A DNA stretch of 64,000 bases from Shimia sp. SK013 (lineage in GTDB: Bacteria > Pseudomonadota > Alphaproteobacteria > Rhodobacterales > Rhodobacteraceae), in NCBI RefSeq assembly GCF_001292625.1, contig NZ_LAJH01000009.1, positions 310,001 through 374,000 of the forward strand, given 5' to 3'. Under the pieces are notes generated by a model. That model saw only the letters and a program-made list of their open reading frames with translations. It had not been told where the DNA came from and did no database searches. The position numbers and the translations under genes are program-made. Of this stretch, positions 9,381-17,807 are shown piece by piece (the stretch's first letter is position 1; every line of letters begins with the position of its first letter).

Positions 9381-10589
9381 ATGAAACGGGTGGTAATCAC
9401 CGGAGCAGGAACGGTCAACGCGCTTGGCCACAATGTTGATCAAACGCTAGAGGCAATGCGCGAAGGGCGCTGTGGCATTGGGCCTTTGGACCTTCGAGAT
9501 GTTGAACGGCTTGCGGTCCAAATTGGCGCGCAAGTACAGGATTTCGAGTCTGAGAAGCTGTTTAACCGCCAACAGATAGCGCTGTTTGACCGCTTCACAC
9601 AGTTTGCTCTCGTCGCAGCGCGCGAGGCCATTGGTCAGTCAGGCTTGGAATTCCACGGCGATCTCGCCGCCAAATCAGGCGTTGTGTTTGGCAATTCCGG
9701 CGGCGGTATGCAGACGCTCGATGAAAACTACCGCACCGTGTATGAGGACGGCAAAAACCGGGTGCACCCGTTTGTGGTGCCCAAGTTGATGAACAATGCG
9801 GCTGCCAGCCACGTTAGCATGGAATTCAACCTCAAGGGACCCAGTTTTACGGTGGCGTCCGCCTGTGCCAGCTCCAACCACGCGATGGCGCAAGCTTTTC
9901 AGATGGTTCAAAGCGGCATGTCTCCGGTGATGATCACAGGTGGCGCGGAGTCGATGTTGTGTTTTGGCGGGGTCAAAGCTTGGGAAGGGTTGCGCGTTAT
10001 GTCCAAAGACGCATGCCGGCCGTTTTCAGCCAATCGCAATGGCATGGTGCAAGGCGAAGGGGCTGGTGCTTTTGTTTTTGAGGAACTCGAGCACGCAAAG
10101 GCCCGTGGTGCCGACGTCCTCGCCGAAATCGTGGGTTTTGCCATGAGTTCAGACGCCGCAGACATTGTGATGCCATCCAAGCAGGGCGCGGCGCGCGCGA
10201 TTTCCGGCGCACTGGAAAATGCCAGACTAAACCGCGAGGACGTAGGCTATATCAATGCGCACGGCACAGGCACAGCCGCCAACGACAAAACCGAATGCAG
10301 CGCTGTTGCGGATGTGTTTGGCCCGCACGCTGATGCTTTGATGATGTCGTCCACCAAATCCATGCACGGTCACCTGATTGGTGGTACCGGTGCAGTAGAG
10401 TTGTTGGCCTGTATTATGGCGGTGCGTGATGGCATTGTTGCCCCAACGATCGGCTACGAAGAAGCAGACCCGGAATGCGCCATTGACGTGGTGCCCAACG
10501 AAGCCCGCGACGCCAACGTCGAAGTTGCACTGAGCAACGCGTTTGCATTTGGCGGGTTGAACGCAGTGCTCGCACTTCGTCGGTTCTGA
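9381..10589 (+). CDS. Beta-ketoacyl-ACP synthase II-like enzyme (FabF family)
   Basis: The 402-residue condensing enzyme adds two carbons to an acyl-ACP. The thiolase-fold triad is visible: C162 in VASACASSNHA, H294 in INAHGTGTAAND and H331 in MHGHLIGGTGAVE. The start at 9381 follows an AGGGA ribosome site and gives MKRVVITGAGTVNALGHNVD, as in FabF proteins. It ends the lpxD-ACP operon, which is closed by a strong terminator, so its likely substrate is bound to the neighbouring ACP. Housekeeping FabF elsewhere in the genome is expected. Confidence 0.92.
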   Translation: MKRVVITGAGTVNALGHNVDQTLEAMREGRCGIGPLDLRDVERLAVQIGAQVQDFESEKLFNRQQIALFDRFTQFALVAAREAIGQSGLEFHGDLAAKSGVVFGNSGGGMQTLDENYRTVYEDGKNRVHPFVVPKLMNNAAASHVSMEFNLKGPSFTVASACASSNHAMAQAFQMVQSGMSPVMITGGAESMLCFGGVKAWEGLRVMSKDACRPFSANRNGMVQGEGAGAFVFEELEHAKARGADVLAEIVGFAMSSDAADIVMPSKQGAARAISGALENARLNREDVGYINAHGTGTAANDKTECSAVADVFGPHADALMMSSTKSMHGHLIGGTGAVELLACIMAVRDGIVAPTIGYEEADPECAIDVVPNEARDANVEVALSNAFAFGGLNAVLALRRF

Positions 10590-10606
10590 TCAGTTACCCA
10601 AATAAA

Positions 10607-10633
10607 AAAGCCGCCTCAGGAGTGGGCGGCTTT
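10607..10633. terminator. Bidirectional terminator between the ketoacyl synthase and ialB-like genes
   Basis: AAAGCCGCC (10607-10615) pairs with GGCGGCTTT (10625-10633), with A-rich and T-rich flanks on both sides. It sits between convergent genes and can serve both. Confidence 0.88.
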
Positions 10634-10658
10634 CTCTTTATTTGAAAAGACTTAAGGA

Positions 10659-11255
10659 TCAGTTTGGAACCGGAACGGCGTTGTCAAAGGCATTGGTGAA
10701 GCCTTTCAACGACATCGTGACTGTTACGATCTGATCTGGCGCAGCGGCGGGAACAATCACGATTGACGCCTCGGTACCGGCCTTAAGCGCTGCGATATCT
10801 TCTTCGGTCAATCCAACGCGCGAGATGCAGCCAACTTGGTTGCAAAAGGCAAACGGGTATCGCTGCGCATTCACACCATCAACCGTGATGGTCAATTGCG
10901 TAGGAAGAAGGGTTTCAAGCGGCACGATGATGGTCGCGCCGGCCACTGCGGTCCCATCAGGGACAGGCAGCTTGAACAGTGTTATCTCCGACAGAGGGCT
11001 GCCGTTTTGATCCTTCATCAACTGGTACAAACGGCAAGGGCGGGGTTCAGGACCGTCCTTGGCGCACTGAAGGTCCCAATCGCCGTGAATTACCGACGTG
11101 ACATCTGCGGCCGTGCCGGTTGGAGCTTGCGGCGCTTGTTCGACCTTTTGGCCAACAGACAGCGAACCGTCTGACAGTGATCCAACCTGTGCAAAGGCCG
11201 GACCAGAAAAGACCGCGAAAACCGCGGCAACGAGGAGGTGGTAAAACTTGGGCAT
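10659..11255 (-). CDS. Exported IalB (invasion-associated locus B) family protein
   Basis: The 198-residue product begins MPKFYHLLVAAVFAVFSGPAFAQ, a Sec signal with AFA-Q cleavage. The mature protein has the IalB pattern: HGDWDLQCAKDG at the start, paired cysteines (C-K-D and PCRLYQ; CNQVGCIS) and a beta-rich body. Bartonella IalB is linked to erythrocyte invasion, but the family is common in free-living Rhodobacteraceae, where its role is unknown. The ATG at 11255 is chosen over one five codons upstream because GGGA lies at good spacing before it. Confidence 0.85.
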   Translation of the reverse strand: MPKFYHLLVAAVFAVFSGPAFAQVGSLSDGSLSVGQKVEQAPQAPTGTAADVTSVIHGDWDLQCAKDGPEPRPCRLYQLMKDQNGSPLSEITLFKLPVPDGTAVAGATIIVPLETLLPTQLTITVDGVNAQRYPFAFCNQVGCISRVGLTEEDIAALKAGTEASIVIVPAAAPDQIVTVTMSLKGFTNAFDNAVPVPN

Positions 11256-11708
11256 GAGATTTCCCATCAATAGCGTGAAGTTGTGTTCCGATTAGCATGC
11301 CCTTCATCGAATGTCAGAAAAAAGCGCAACAAAGATCGAGAGGGCGTCCGGGATTTCTATACTCGGAAATAAGATGCCTGCAAAAGACGCCGGTTGTTGG
11401 AATAAAAAAAGGGGCCCACAAGGTGGGCCCCTTTTAATTTCACTCCCCGTCGGACTGGCCGACTTATTCATTGCAGGGAAGCTACGAATTTATTTACGAA
11501 CCGTCAACAGCAAGTTTCGGATTTTTCATTGGGATTTCGATAGGTTACTTGTTAACGAATTTGTCGCCCTATCTTGTGCAATTCAACACGGATGAAGGTT
11601 TCAGCCTGATTGGGCTATGCGGATTGAGGGCTGGCGACGGCGACCAACCCGGCCTATCTTGGCAATAAGCCGAAAGGCCAACAAAGATATTCAAAACCGG
11701 GGACGGAT
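11256..11708. other. Intergenic region with an orphan terminator
   Basis: This 453-base stretch lies between the divergent ialB-like and DUF853 genes. It contains a very strong hairpin terminator (11407-11435) that follows no annotated gene on either strand. Upstream of it, CCGGG/CTCGG and GGCGTC/GACGCC can pair inside 11340-11392, so an untranslated RNA is possible. Short open frames here lack ribosome sites and gene-like composition. Confidence 0.5.
11407..11435. terminator. Orphan Rho-independent terminator
   Basis: AAAAGGGGCCCAC (11407-11419) pairs perfectly with GTGGGCCCCTTTT (11423-11435) around a 3-base loop. It would work in both directions, but no coding gene ends here. Confidence 0.88.
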
Positions 11709-13256
11709 ATGGACGGCAAAGTATTTATCGGCGGCGGCGGCGAAGGCTATAAGGACAAGCAGGGTCTGTCGCTCAAATATGCGAACCGGCACGGCCTTAT
11801 TGCAGGGGCCACCGGAACCGGCAAAACTGTGACTTTGCAAATTCTCGCCGAAGGCTTTGCCAACGCGGGCGTTCCTGTGTTCCTGTCCGACGTGAAAGGT
11901 GATCTTTCGGGGCTGGCGGCTGCGGGCAGCGAGACGTTTAAACTGCATCAGGCGTTTACCGATCGCGCCGAACAGATCGGGTTTGATGACTATATCTATG
12001 AGTCTTTTCCGGTCACGTTCTGGGATTTGTTTGGCGATCGGGGGCATCCGGTGCGCACCACTGTGTCGGAAATGGGCCCGCTGTTGTTGGCGCGTCTTAT
12101 GGAACTGACCGAGGCGCAGGAAGGTGTTCTTAACATTGCGTTCCGATTGGCAGACCAAAAAGGGTTGCCGTTGCTGGACCTGAAGGACCTGCAATCCCTA
12201 TTGGTTTGGCTTGGTGAAAACCGGGGCGAAATTGCGTTGCGCTATGGCAATGTGTCCGTGCATTCCATTGGCGCCATTCAACGGCGCCTTCTGGTGTTGG
12301 AAAATCAGGGGGCGAGCAATTTGTTTGGCGAGCCGGCGCTGGATTTGATGGACATCATGCATGTGGGTGCCGACGGACGGGGACAGATCAATGTGCTGGC
12401 AGCCGACAAGCTGATGGGTGCGCCGCGTCTTTACGCAACCTTCCTGCTGTGGCTCTTGTCTGAACTTTTTGAGGAGTTGCCCGAAGTTGGTGATTCCGAC
12501 AAACCCAAGTTGGTCTTCTTTTTCGATGAGGCGCATTTGTTGTTTGACGGCGCGCCCAAGGCCTTGGTCGACAAGGTTGAACAGGTCGCGCGTTTGATCC
12601 GCTCCAAAGGGGTGGGGGTGTATTTCGTCACGCAAAACCCCGACGATATTCCCGAAGACATCCTTGGCCAGCTTGGCAATCGCGTCCAACACGCGCTGCG
12701 CGCCTTTACTGCGCGCGACCGCAAAGCGTTGAAAATGGCGTCTGAAACCTATCGACCCAACCCTCGTTTTGACACCGAAGCAGCGATCCGAGAAGTCGGG
12801 GTCGGGGAGGCCGTGACATCGATGCTGATGAAAAAAGGTGTTCCGGGTATTGTGGAACGCACACTGATCCGCCCGCCGAGCTCACAACTTGGCCCGCTTG
12901 GTCTTTCAGAACGACGCGCAGTGATGGCGGCCTCGCCAATGGCCGGCAAATACGATCAATTGAAAGACCGACGCTCCGCCTATGAAATTTTAAAAGAGCG
13001 GGCGGACAAGGCGGCGGCGGCGGCGCAAGACGCTGAGGCCAAAGAAGAAGAGATGAGCGTGGCAGAGCGTGAATTTTCCTCGGCACGACGGTACTCAGGT
13101 GCGCGTGTGCGGCGGTCATCGTCGCGCACTTTGCGCGTCAGAGCCGATGATACGTTTGGCGAGGCCATGACCAAGATGGTTGTGAAGGAATTGTCCGGTA
13201 CCACAGGCCGGCGCATTGTGCGCGGCGTGTTGGGCGGCTTGTTCAAGGGACGTTGA
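11709..13256 (+). CDS. DUF853/HerA-like P-loop ATPase (YjgR type)
   Basis: The 515-residue protein has a Walker A motif GATGTGKT (about residues 33-40) and a Walker B region [15 protein letters not shown], with the arrangement of HerA/FtsK-like ATPases in the DUF853 family. The C-terminal 90 residues are rich in Ala, Glu, Arg and Ser and look flexible. The family is assumed to act on DNA or as a translocase, but no clear function is established. It is transcribed alone and ends at a strong terminator. Confidence 0.87.
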   Translation: MDGKVFIGGGGEGYKDKQGLSLKYANRHGLIAGATGTGKTVTLQILAEGFANAGVPVFLSDVKGDLSGLAAAGSETFKLHQAFTDRAEQIGFDDYIYESFPVTFWDLFGDRGHPVRTTVSEMGPLLLARLMELTEAQEGVLNIAFRLADQKGLPLLDLKDLQSLLVWLGENRGEIALRYGNVSVHSIGAIQRRLLVLENQGASNLFGEPALDLMDIMHVGADGRGQINVLAADKLMGAPRLYATFLLWLLSELFEELPEVGDSDKPKLVFFFDEAHLLFDGAPKALVDKVEQVARLIRSKGVGVYFVTQNPDDIPEDILGQLGNRVQHALRAFTARDRKALKMASETYRPNPRFDTEAAIREVGVGEAVTSMLMKKGVPGIVERTLIRPPSSQLGPLGLSERRAVMAASPMAGKYDQLKDRRSAYEILKERADKAAAAAQDAEAKEEEMSVAEREFSSARRYSGARVRRSSSRTLRVRADDTFGEAMTKMVVKELSGTTGRRIVRGVLGGLFKGR

Positions 13257-13282
13257 TTGCGCCACCGAACTATTTAACAACA

Positions 13283-13312
13283 AAAAAGGGCGCCCCGTGG
13301 GACGCCCTTTTT
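13283..13312. terminator. Bidirectional terminator between DUF853 and livM
   Basis: AAAAAGGGCG (13283-13292) pairs with CGCCCTTTTT (13303-13312). It separates the convergent genes and ends three bases before the livM stop. Confidence 0.88.
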
Positions 13313-13314
13313 CT

Positions 13315-14664
13315 TTATTTCTCCGGGATAAGACCCCTTGGACTGAACCTGAGCACCAAGAGCAAGATCACGCCCATGGTCAACAAGCGCATATGCGCAG
13401 CACTGTCGATCAGATGCTTCTTGAGCCCGCTGCCTTCAGCCATGCCGGATGTGATCAACTGCATCAACCACAGGCCCATAGGTTCAACCTGAACCCACAA
13501 GAACCAGATTAGAAAGCCACCCAGCACAGCGCCAAGGTTGTTGCCGGACCCGCCAACAATCACCATCACCCAGATCAGGAAGGTATAGCGCAGCGGCTGA
13601 TATGTGCCGGGGGTCAGCTGACCGTCCAGTGTCGTCATCATCGCGCCGCCAATGCCGCACACAGCCGAGCCGAGTACAAAGATTTGCAGATGACGGTTGG
13701 TGACGTCTTTGCCCATGGCCTCGGCCGCGACTTCGTTGTCACGGATCGCGCGCATCATGCGGCCCCAAGGACTTTTCAAGGCGAGCTGTGCCATCACAAA
13801 GATTAGAACCAGCACAACAGCGAACAGAACCGAGTAGTTGAGTTTCACAAAGATCGACGAGGCTGTAGTTGGATCCAGACCAAGTCCTTCTGCTCGGCTT
13901 ACAAAGGAAGTTGTGGCCTGCAAAGTGATTTCGTATGGACCTGGTCGCGGTATACCACTTACATTCTTCACTCCCCGTGCCAGCCAGTCTTCGTTTTTCA
14001 TCACGGCAATGATGATCTCGGCGATGCCCAGCGTCGCAATCGCCAGGTAATCTGACCGCAGACCCAACGCCGTCTTACCAATCAACCAGGCCACACCAGC
14101 GGCCAGCAGACCGCCCATTGGCCAGGCGACGAGAACAAAATAATCTGGCCGTGGCAACTCGTCCGCTGTTCGGCCTAGTGCCCAGAAATTCAGGCCGCCC
14201 AGGTTGCCTTGCAGCGCAGGGTTGATGGCTTCGACCGCTTCCACAGCGGGATCAAAGATGCCGCGATAGATGAAGAACCCGATTGCAAGAATGGCCACGG
14301 TTGCGATGTTGCGCGCGCGACCCGCCGCCATGCGTTGGCGCACCATGACGGTGCCAATGATGGTGCCAGCCCCCGCAAGCAGAGCGATGACAATGCGCCA
14401 CCCGCCCGCACTCCAGGCACCTTCAACAGGGGCCGCGGATGTCAGAACCACGGCCAAGCCGCCAAGCGCCACAAAGCCCATGACACCAACGTTGAACAGT
14501 CCGGCAAAGCCCCATTGCAGGTTCACACCCAGCGCCATGATGGCCGAAATCAGCCCCATGTTGAGAATGAGCAACGCGACGTTCCAGCTTTGCATAAATC
14601 CGGTCAACGCGATCATCGCAAAGACCAGCACGAAAAGAACGGTATTTTTCACAGGTTCGCTCAT
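13315..14664 (-). CDS. livM: LivM-type branched-chain amino acid ABC permease
   Basis: The 449-residue inner membrane protein belongs to the LivM family, the second permease of HAAT importers. It has about ten membrane segments and the typical LQWGFAGLFNVGVMGFVALGG motif, plus the cytoplasmic coupling region GRMMRAIRDNEVAAEAMGKD. It is longer than E. coli LivM mostly because of extra residues between early helices. Its start overlaps the livH stop by four bases, so the two permeases are translationally coupled. Substrate specificity cannot be read from the permease. Confidence 0.93.
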   Translation of the reverse strand: MSEPVKNTVLFVLVFAMIALTGFMQSWNVALLILNMGLISAIMALGVNLQWGFAGLFNVGVMGFVALGGLAVVLTSAAPVEGAWSAGGWRIVIALLAGAGTIIGTVMVRQRMAAGRARNIATVAILAIGFFIYRGIFDPAVEAVEAINPALQGNLGGLNFWALGRTADELPRPDYFVLVAWPMGGLLAAGVAWLIGKTALGLRSDYLAIATLGIAEIIIAVMKNEDWLARGVKNVSGIPRPGPYEITLQATTSFVSRAEGLGLDPTTASSIFVKLNYSVLFAVVLVLIFVMAQLALKSPWGRMMRAIRDNEVAAEAMGKDVTNRHLQIFVLGSAVCGIGGAMMTTLDGQLTPGTYQPLRYTFLIWVMVIVGGSGNNLGAVLGGFLIWFLWVQVEPMGLWLMQLITSGMAEGSGLKKHLIDSAAHMRLLTMGVILLLVLRFSPRGLIPEK

Positions 14665-15671
14665 ACCGATTTCCCCTTAAACAGGCCCGTCGGCTTAAAC
14701 AGCAGAACCACAATCAGGATCACAAAGCTGACGGCAAATTTATAGTCTGTGCTGAGAAGCTGCACGAGGCTGGAGGGTTCCAGATTTTCGGGCATCAAAT
14801 ATTTCAACACTTTCTTCCAAGCATAGGTGATTGTGACCTCGCTAAAGGCAATCACGAACCCACCGGCGATGGCGCCAAGCGGGCTGCCAAGACCGCCGAC
14901 AATCGCTGACGCAAAGATCGGCAGCAAAAGCTGGAAGTAGACAAAGGGTTTGAAGGATTTATCCAGACCGTAAAGCACACCGGCGGTGGTCGCGAGAGCG
15001 GCCACGATCAACCATGTGTACATTACCACGCGTTCGGGGTTGATGCCGGAGAGCAGCGCCAGATCTTCGTTGTCTGAATAGGCGCGCATGGATTTACCGG
15101 TGCGCGTGCGGTTCAGGAACCAGAACAGCAACACCACACAGATGATCGCCACCACAACCGTGATGCCTTGCGTGGTTTTGATCGCCAGACCTTCCTTAAG
15201 GCCCGTCATCGCCTTGAACTCGCGAACCGAGATGATGAACCGCTCGCCATCTGCGAACTTTTGATCGTTCGGCCCAATGATAAAGCGCACCAGACCGTTC
15301 ATGATGAACATCACGCCCATCGACACGATCACAAGGATCACGGGTTTGGCCTTTTGTTCTCGATAGAACCGATAGACCACGCGATCGGTGATAAGCATCA
15401 AAGCCATGGTGCCAAGAATGGCAAAGGGCAGGGCAAGCAGGGCGGTCGGTAGAACGCCAAAGCTCATACCCATCGACTGGAACCACCAGGTGATCAGCAC
15501 GGCAAGCATGGCGCCAAACGCCATGGTGTCGCCATGGGCAAAGTTGGAGAACCGCAGGATGCCGTAGATCAGCGTCACCCCCAGCGCGCCAAGCGCGAGC
15601 TGACTGCCGTAGGCAATCGCGGGGATGATGACAAAGTTGGAAAGCGCCACAATGGCGTTAAGGAAGTCCAT
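14661..15671 (-). CDS. livH: LivH-type branched-chain amino acid ABC permease
   Basis: The product has 336 residues, about eight membrane segments and LivH hallmarks: GALGVTLIYGILRFSNFAHG near the N-terminus and a coupling loop with MRAYSDNEDLALLSGIN. The start at 15671 gives MDFLNAIVALSNF and forms a TAATG junction with the stop of the small lipoprotein gene upstream. The upstream in-frame start would lie within that gene. It forms the membrane channel with LivM. Confidence 0.93.
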   Translation of the reverse strand: MDFLNAIVALSNFVIIPAIAYGSQLALGALGVTLIYGILRFSNFAHGDTMAFGAMLAVLITWWFQSMGMSFGVLPTALLALPFAILGTMALMLITDRVVYRFYREQKAKPVILVIVSMGVMFIMNGLVRFIIGPNDQKFADGERFIISVREFKAMTGLKEGLAIKTTQGITVVVAIICVVLLFWFLNRTRTGKSMRAYSDNEDLALLSGINPERVVMYTWLIVAALATTAGVLYGLDKSFKPFVYFQLLLPIFASAIVGGLGSPLGAIAGGFVIAFSEVTITYAWKKVLKYLMPENLEPSSLVQLLSTDYKFAVSFVILIVVLLFKPTGLFKGKSV

Positions 15672-16036
15672 TAGTTCAACACCTCGCATGTGCCAGTCAT
15701 GAACACGAAGTCATTTCCGGCTGAGGAAACATACGCACCGCGTCCAGAAGTCTGAACGGTGATGTACGTGTCAGTATCGGTCCCAGCAAAACGCAACTCT
15801 TCGCTGCCTTTCAACTGCTGAAAACACTCCATACCGTCGCTGCCTTCAAAGCTTGCGACCAGCGGGCAATCGTCACCCACGTTTTCGTCCCACACTCGCA
15901 GCGTTTGAGTGCCGCTGCTAAGGTTGGACTCCACTTGGCAAGTAACCAAATAGTCCGTGGCACCCACTGTGGAGCAAGACGACAACAAGGCAATTGCGGC
16001 TGCTGGGAGAGCTGTATTCTGAAGATGTGCTTGCAT
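15671..16036 (-). CDS. Small putative lipoprotein inside the liv operon
   Basis: The 121-residue product has a hydrophobic N-terminus ending in a lipobox-like LLSSCS, so Cys-21 could be lipid-modified after signal peptidase II cleavage. The N-region lacks Lys or Arg, which is unusual. The rest is beta-rich with three more cysteines (VTCQV, DDCPLV, GTCEVLN), and no family is recognised. It is three bases from the livF stop and overlaps livH at TAATG, so it is co-expressed with the transporter. A periplasmic accessory role is possible; nothing supports a specific function. Confidence 0.66.
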   Translation of the reverse strand: MQAHLQNTALPAAAIALLSSCSTVGATDYLVTCQVESNLSSGTQTLRVWDENVGDDCPLVASFEGSDGMECFQQLKGSEELRFAGTDTDTYITVQTSGRGAYVSSAGNDFVFMTGTCEVLN

Positions 16037-16039
16037 CAA

Positions 16040-16867
16040 TCAGCCCCCCAAGAACGACTTGCGGACTTCTTCGTCCGCGAGCAGGTCTTTGCCAGTGCCA
16101 GTAAAGGCATTGCGCCCCTGAACCAGCACATAGCCTTTGTCGGCAATTTCCAACGCCTGACGGGCGTTTTGTTCGACCATCAGGATCGGAATGCCGGTGC
16201 GGCTGACCTCGATGATGCGGTCAAACAATTCGTCCATCACGATGGGCGACACGCCTGCGGTCGGCTCATCCAGCATCAGAACCTTTGGCTGGGTCATCAA
16301 CGCGCGGCCCACGGCCACCTGTTGACGCTGACCACCTGACAGCTCGCCCGCAGGCTGGTTGCGCTTGTCCTTAAGGATCGGGAACAGGCCATAGATCTGC
16401 TCCATTGTGTCGGCAAAATCATCCTTGCGAATGAACGCGCCCATTTCGAGGTTTTCTTCGACCGTCATGGAGCCAAAGATATTGTTGGTCTGCGGCACAA
16501 ACCCCATGCCTTTTGACACGCGCACTTGCGGGCTGAGATTGGTGATGTCTTCACCATCCAGCCGCACCGAGCCTTGGCGCAGGTTCAGCATGCCAAACAC
16601 AGCTTTCATGCCCGTAGATTTGCCAGCACCGTTCGGGCCAACAATCACGGCAATCTCGCCCGGGTTCACGGCAATCGTGCAGTCATGCAGGATGTCCGGC
16701 CCGTCTTTGCCATAGCCACCGGTCATGCTGTCGCCGACCAGAAACGCGTCTGTTGTGTTCATTTCTTTGCCAGTCCCGACAGCAGGAGTCATCTCTCCGC
16801 CGCCTTTGGGATTGGTGATCGAGGCATCTTTGTTGCCACGATCGTCTTGATACGGATTGCCCGTCAT
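16040..16867 (-). CDS. livF: LivF-type ABC ATPase
   Basis: This 275-residue cytosolic ATPase powers the Liv importer. Walker A is GPNGAGKST, the signature ELSGGQRQQ, and Walker B VLMLDEPTAGVSP. The first 40 or so residues are polar, not part of the ATPase fold, and absent from E. coli LivF. The ATG at 16867 has GGGGAG six bases upstream, so the extension is probably real; an internal Met at about residue 36 is the alternative. It follows livG after 64 bases. Confidence 0.93.
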   Translation of the reverse strand: MTGNPYQDDRGNKDASITNPKGGGEMTPAVGTGKEMNTTDAFLVGDSMTGGYGKDGPDILHDCTIAVNPGEIAVIVGPNGAGKSTGMKAVFGMLNLRQGSVRLDGEDITNLSPQVRVSKGMGFVPQTNNIFGSMTVEENLEMGAFIRKDDFADTMEQIYGLFPILKDKRNQPAGELSGGQRQQVAVGRALMTQPKVLMLDEPTAGVSPIVMDELFDRIIEVSRTGIPILMVEQNARQALEIADKGYVLVQGRNAFTGTGKDLLADEEVRKSFLGG

Positions 16868-16931
16868 CACTCACTCCCCGCTGAATTTGCACTGTCGCTT
16901 TGCAGCCGTTTTACCGACGTTCTGCAGCGTC

Positions 16932-17714
16932 TCATGCGTTCAGCTTTTCCTTGTTTTTAAGCCCGGTGCCGAGGTACGCCTCGATCACCTGTTCATTGGC
17001 CTTGATCTCATCCAACGTGCCTTGGGCAAGCACTTTGCCCTCGGCCATACAGATCACCGGATCGCAAAGGCGGCCGATGAAATCCATGTCGTGTTCGATC
17101 ACCACAAAGGTATAATTGCGCTCTTTGTTGAGCCGGATAATCGCATCGCCAATGGTGTTCAGCAGCGTGCGGTTCACACCCGCGCCGACCTCGTCCAAGA
17201 ACACGATCTTGGCGTCCACCATCATCGTGCGGCCAAGTTCCAGAAGCTTCTTCTGACCACCGGAGACCTGACCGGCCTTGTGGTCGGAAAGATGTTCAAT
17301 GGTAAGAAATTCAAGCACTTCGTCGGCCTTGGCCCGCAATGCGCGCTCCTCATCCGCGATGCGTTTGCGGCCAAACCATGTGTTCCAAAGCGTTTCACCA
17401 GATTGCGCGCCGGGCACCATCATCAGGTTTTCGCGGCAGCTCATCGAGCTGAATTCATGCGCGATCTGGAACGTCCGCAGCAGGCCCTTGTGAAAAAGTG
17501 TGTGCGGCGGCAGTCCAGTGATGTCTTCGCCGTCCATGGTCACGCGACCGGACGTTGGTTCAAGAACGCCAGCGATTACATTGAAAAGAGTGGTTTTTCC
17601 GGCACCGTTTGGACCGATGAGACCGGTGATGGATCCCGGTTCGATACGAAGGCTGGCACCGTCAACAGCACGAAAGCCCCCAAAATGTTTGTGAACGTCT
17701 TCAACGACGATCAT
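16932..17714 (-). CDS. livG: LivG-type ABC ATPase
   Basis: The 260-residue ATPase is the second nucleotide-binding subunit of the importer. Walker A is GPNGAGKTT, the signature QVSGGQKKLLELG, and Walker B KIVFLDEVGAGVN, with the LivG-type NRTLLNTIGDAI and EHDMDFIGRLCD segments. In Walker B the usual proline after Glu is Val. A terminator-like hairpin lies between it and the binding-protein gene upstream, which probably lowers transporter expression relative to the binding protein. Confidence 0.93.
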   Translation of the reverse strand: MIVVEDVHKHFGGFRAVDGASLRIEPGSITGLIGPNGAGKTTLFNVIAGVLEPTSGRVTMDGEDITGLPPHTLFHKGLLRTFQIAHEFSSMSCRENLMMVPGAQSGETLWNTWFGRKRIADEERALRAKADEVLEFLTIEHLSDHKAGQVSGGQKKLLELGRTMMVDAKIVFLDEVGAGVNRTLLNTIGDAIIRLNKERNYTFVVIEHDMDFIGRLCDPVICMAEGKVLAQGTLDEIKANEQVIEAYLGTGLKNKEKLNA

Positions 17715-17757
17715 GTTACACCCCCTGCACAGTTCATTGCTGCGCGTTATATATTGA

Positions 17758-17786
17758 AAAACAGCCCGGACAAGCCGGGCTGTTTT
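17758..17786 (-). terminator. Attenuating terminator between the binding-protein gene and livG
   Basis: AAAACAGCCCGG (17758-17769) pairs with CCGGGCTGTTTT (17775-17786). On the minus strand it follows the binding-protein gene and precedes livG, with a U-tract. Partial read-through would give more binding protein than membrane complex. Confidence 0.82.
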
Positions 17787-17807
17787 CGAGTTCGGATCAG
17801 TAAGCGA

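Noticed and set aside
11311-11595. 94-codon plus-strand open frame across the orphan terminator
   Set aside because: It would run through a perfect terminator hairpin and has no gene-like features.
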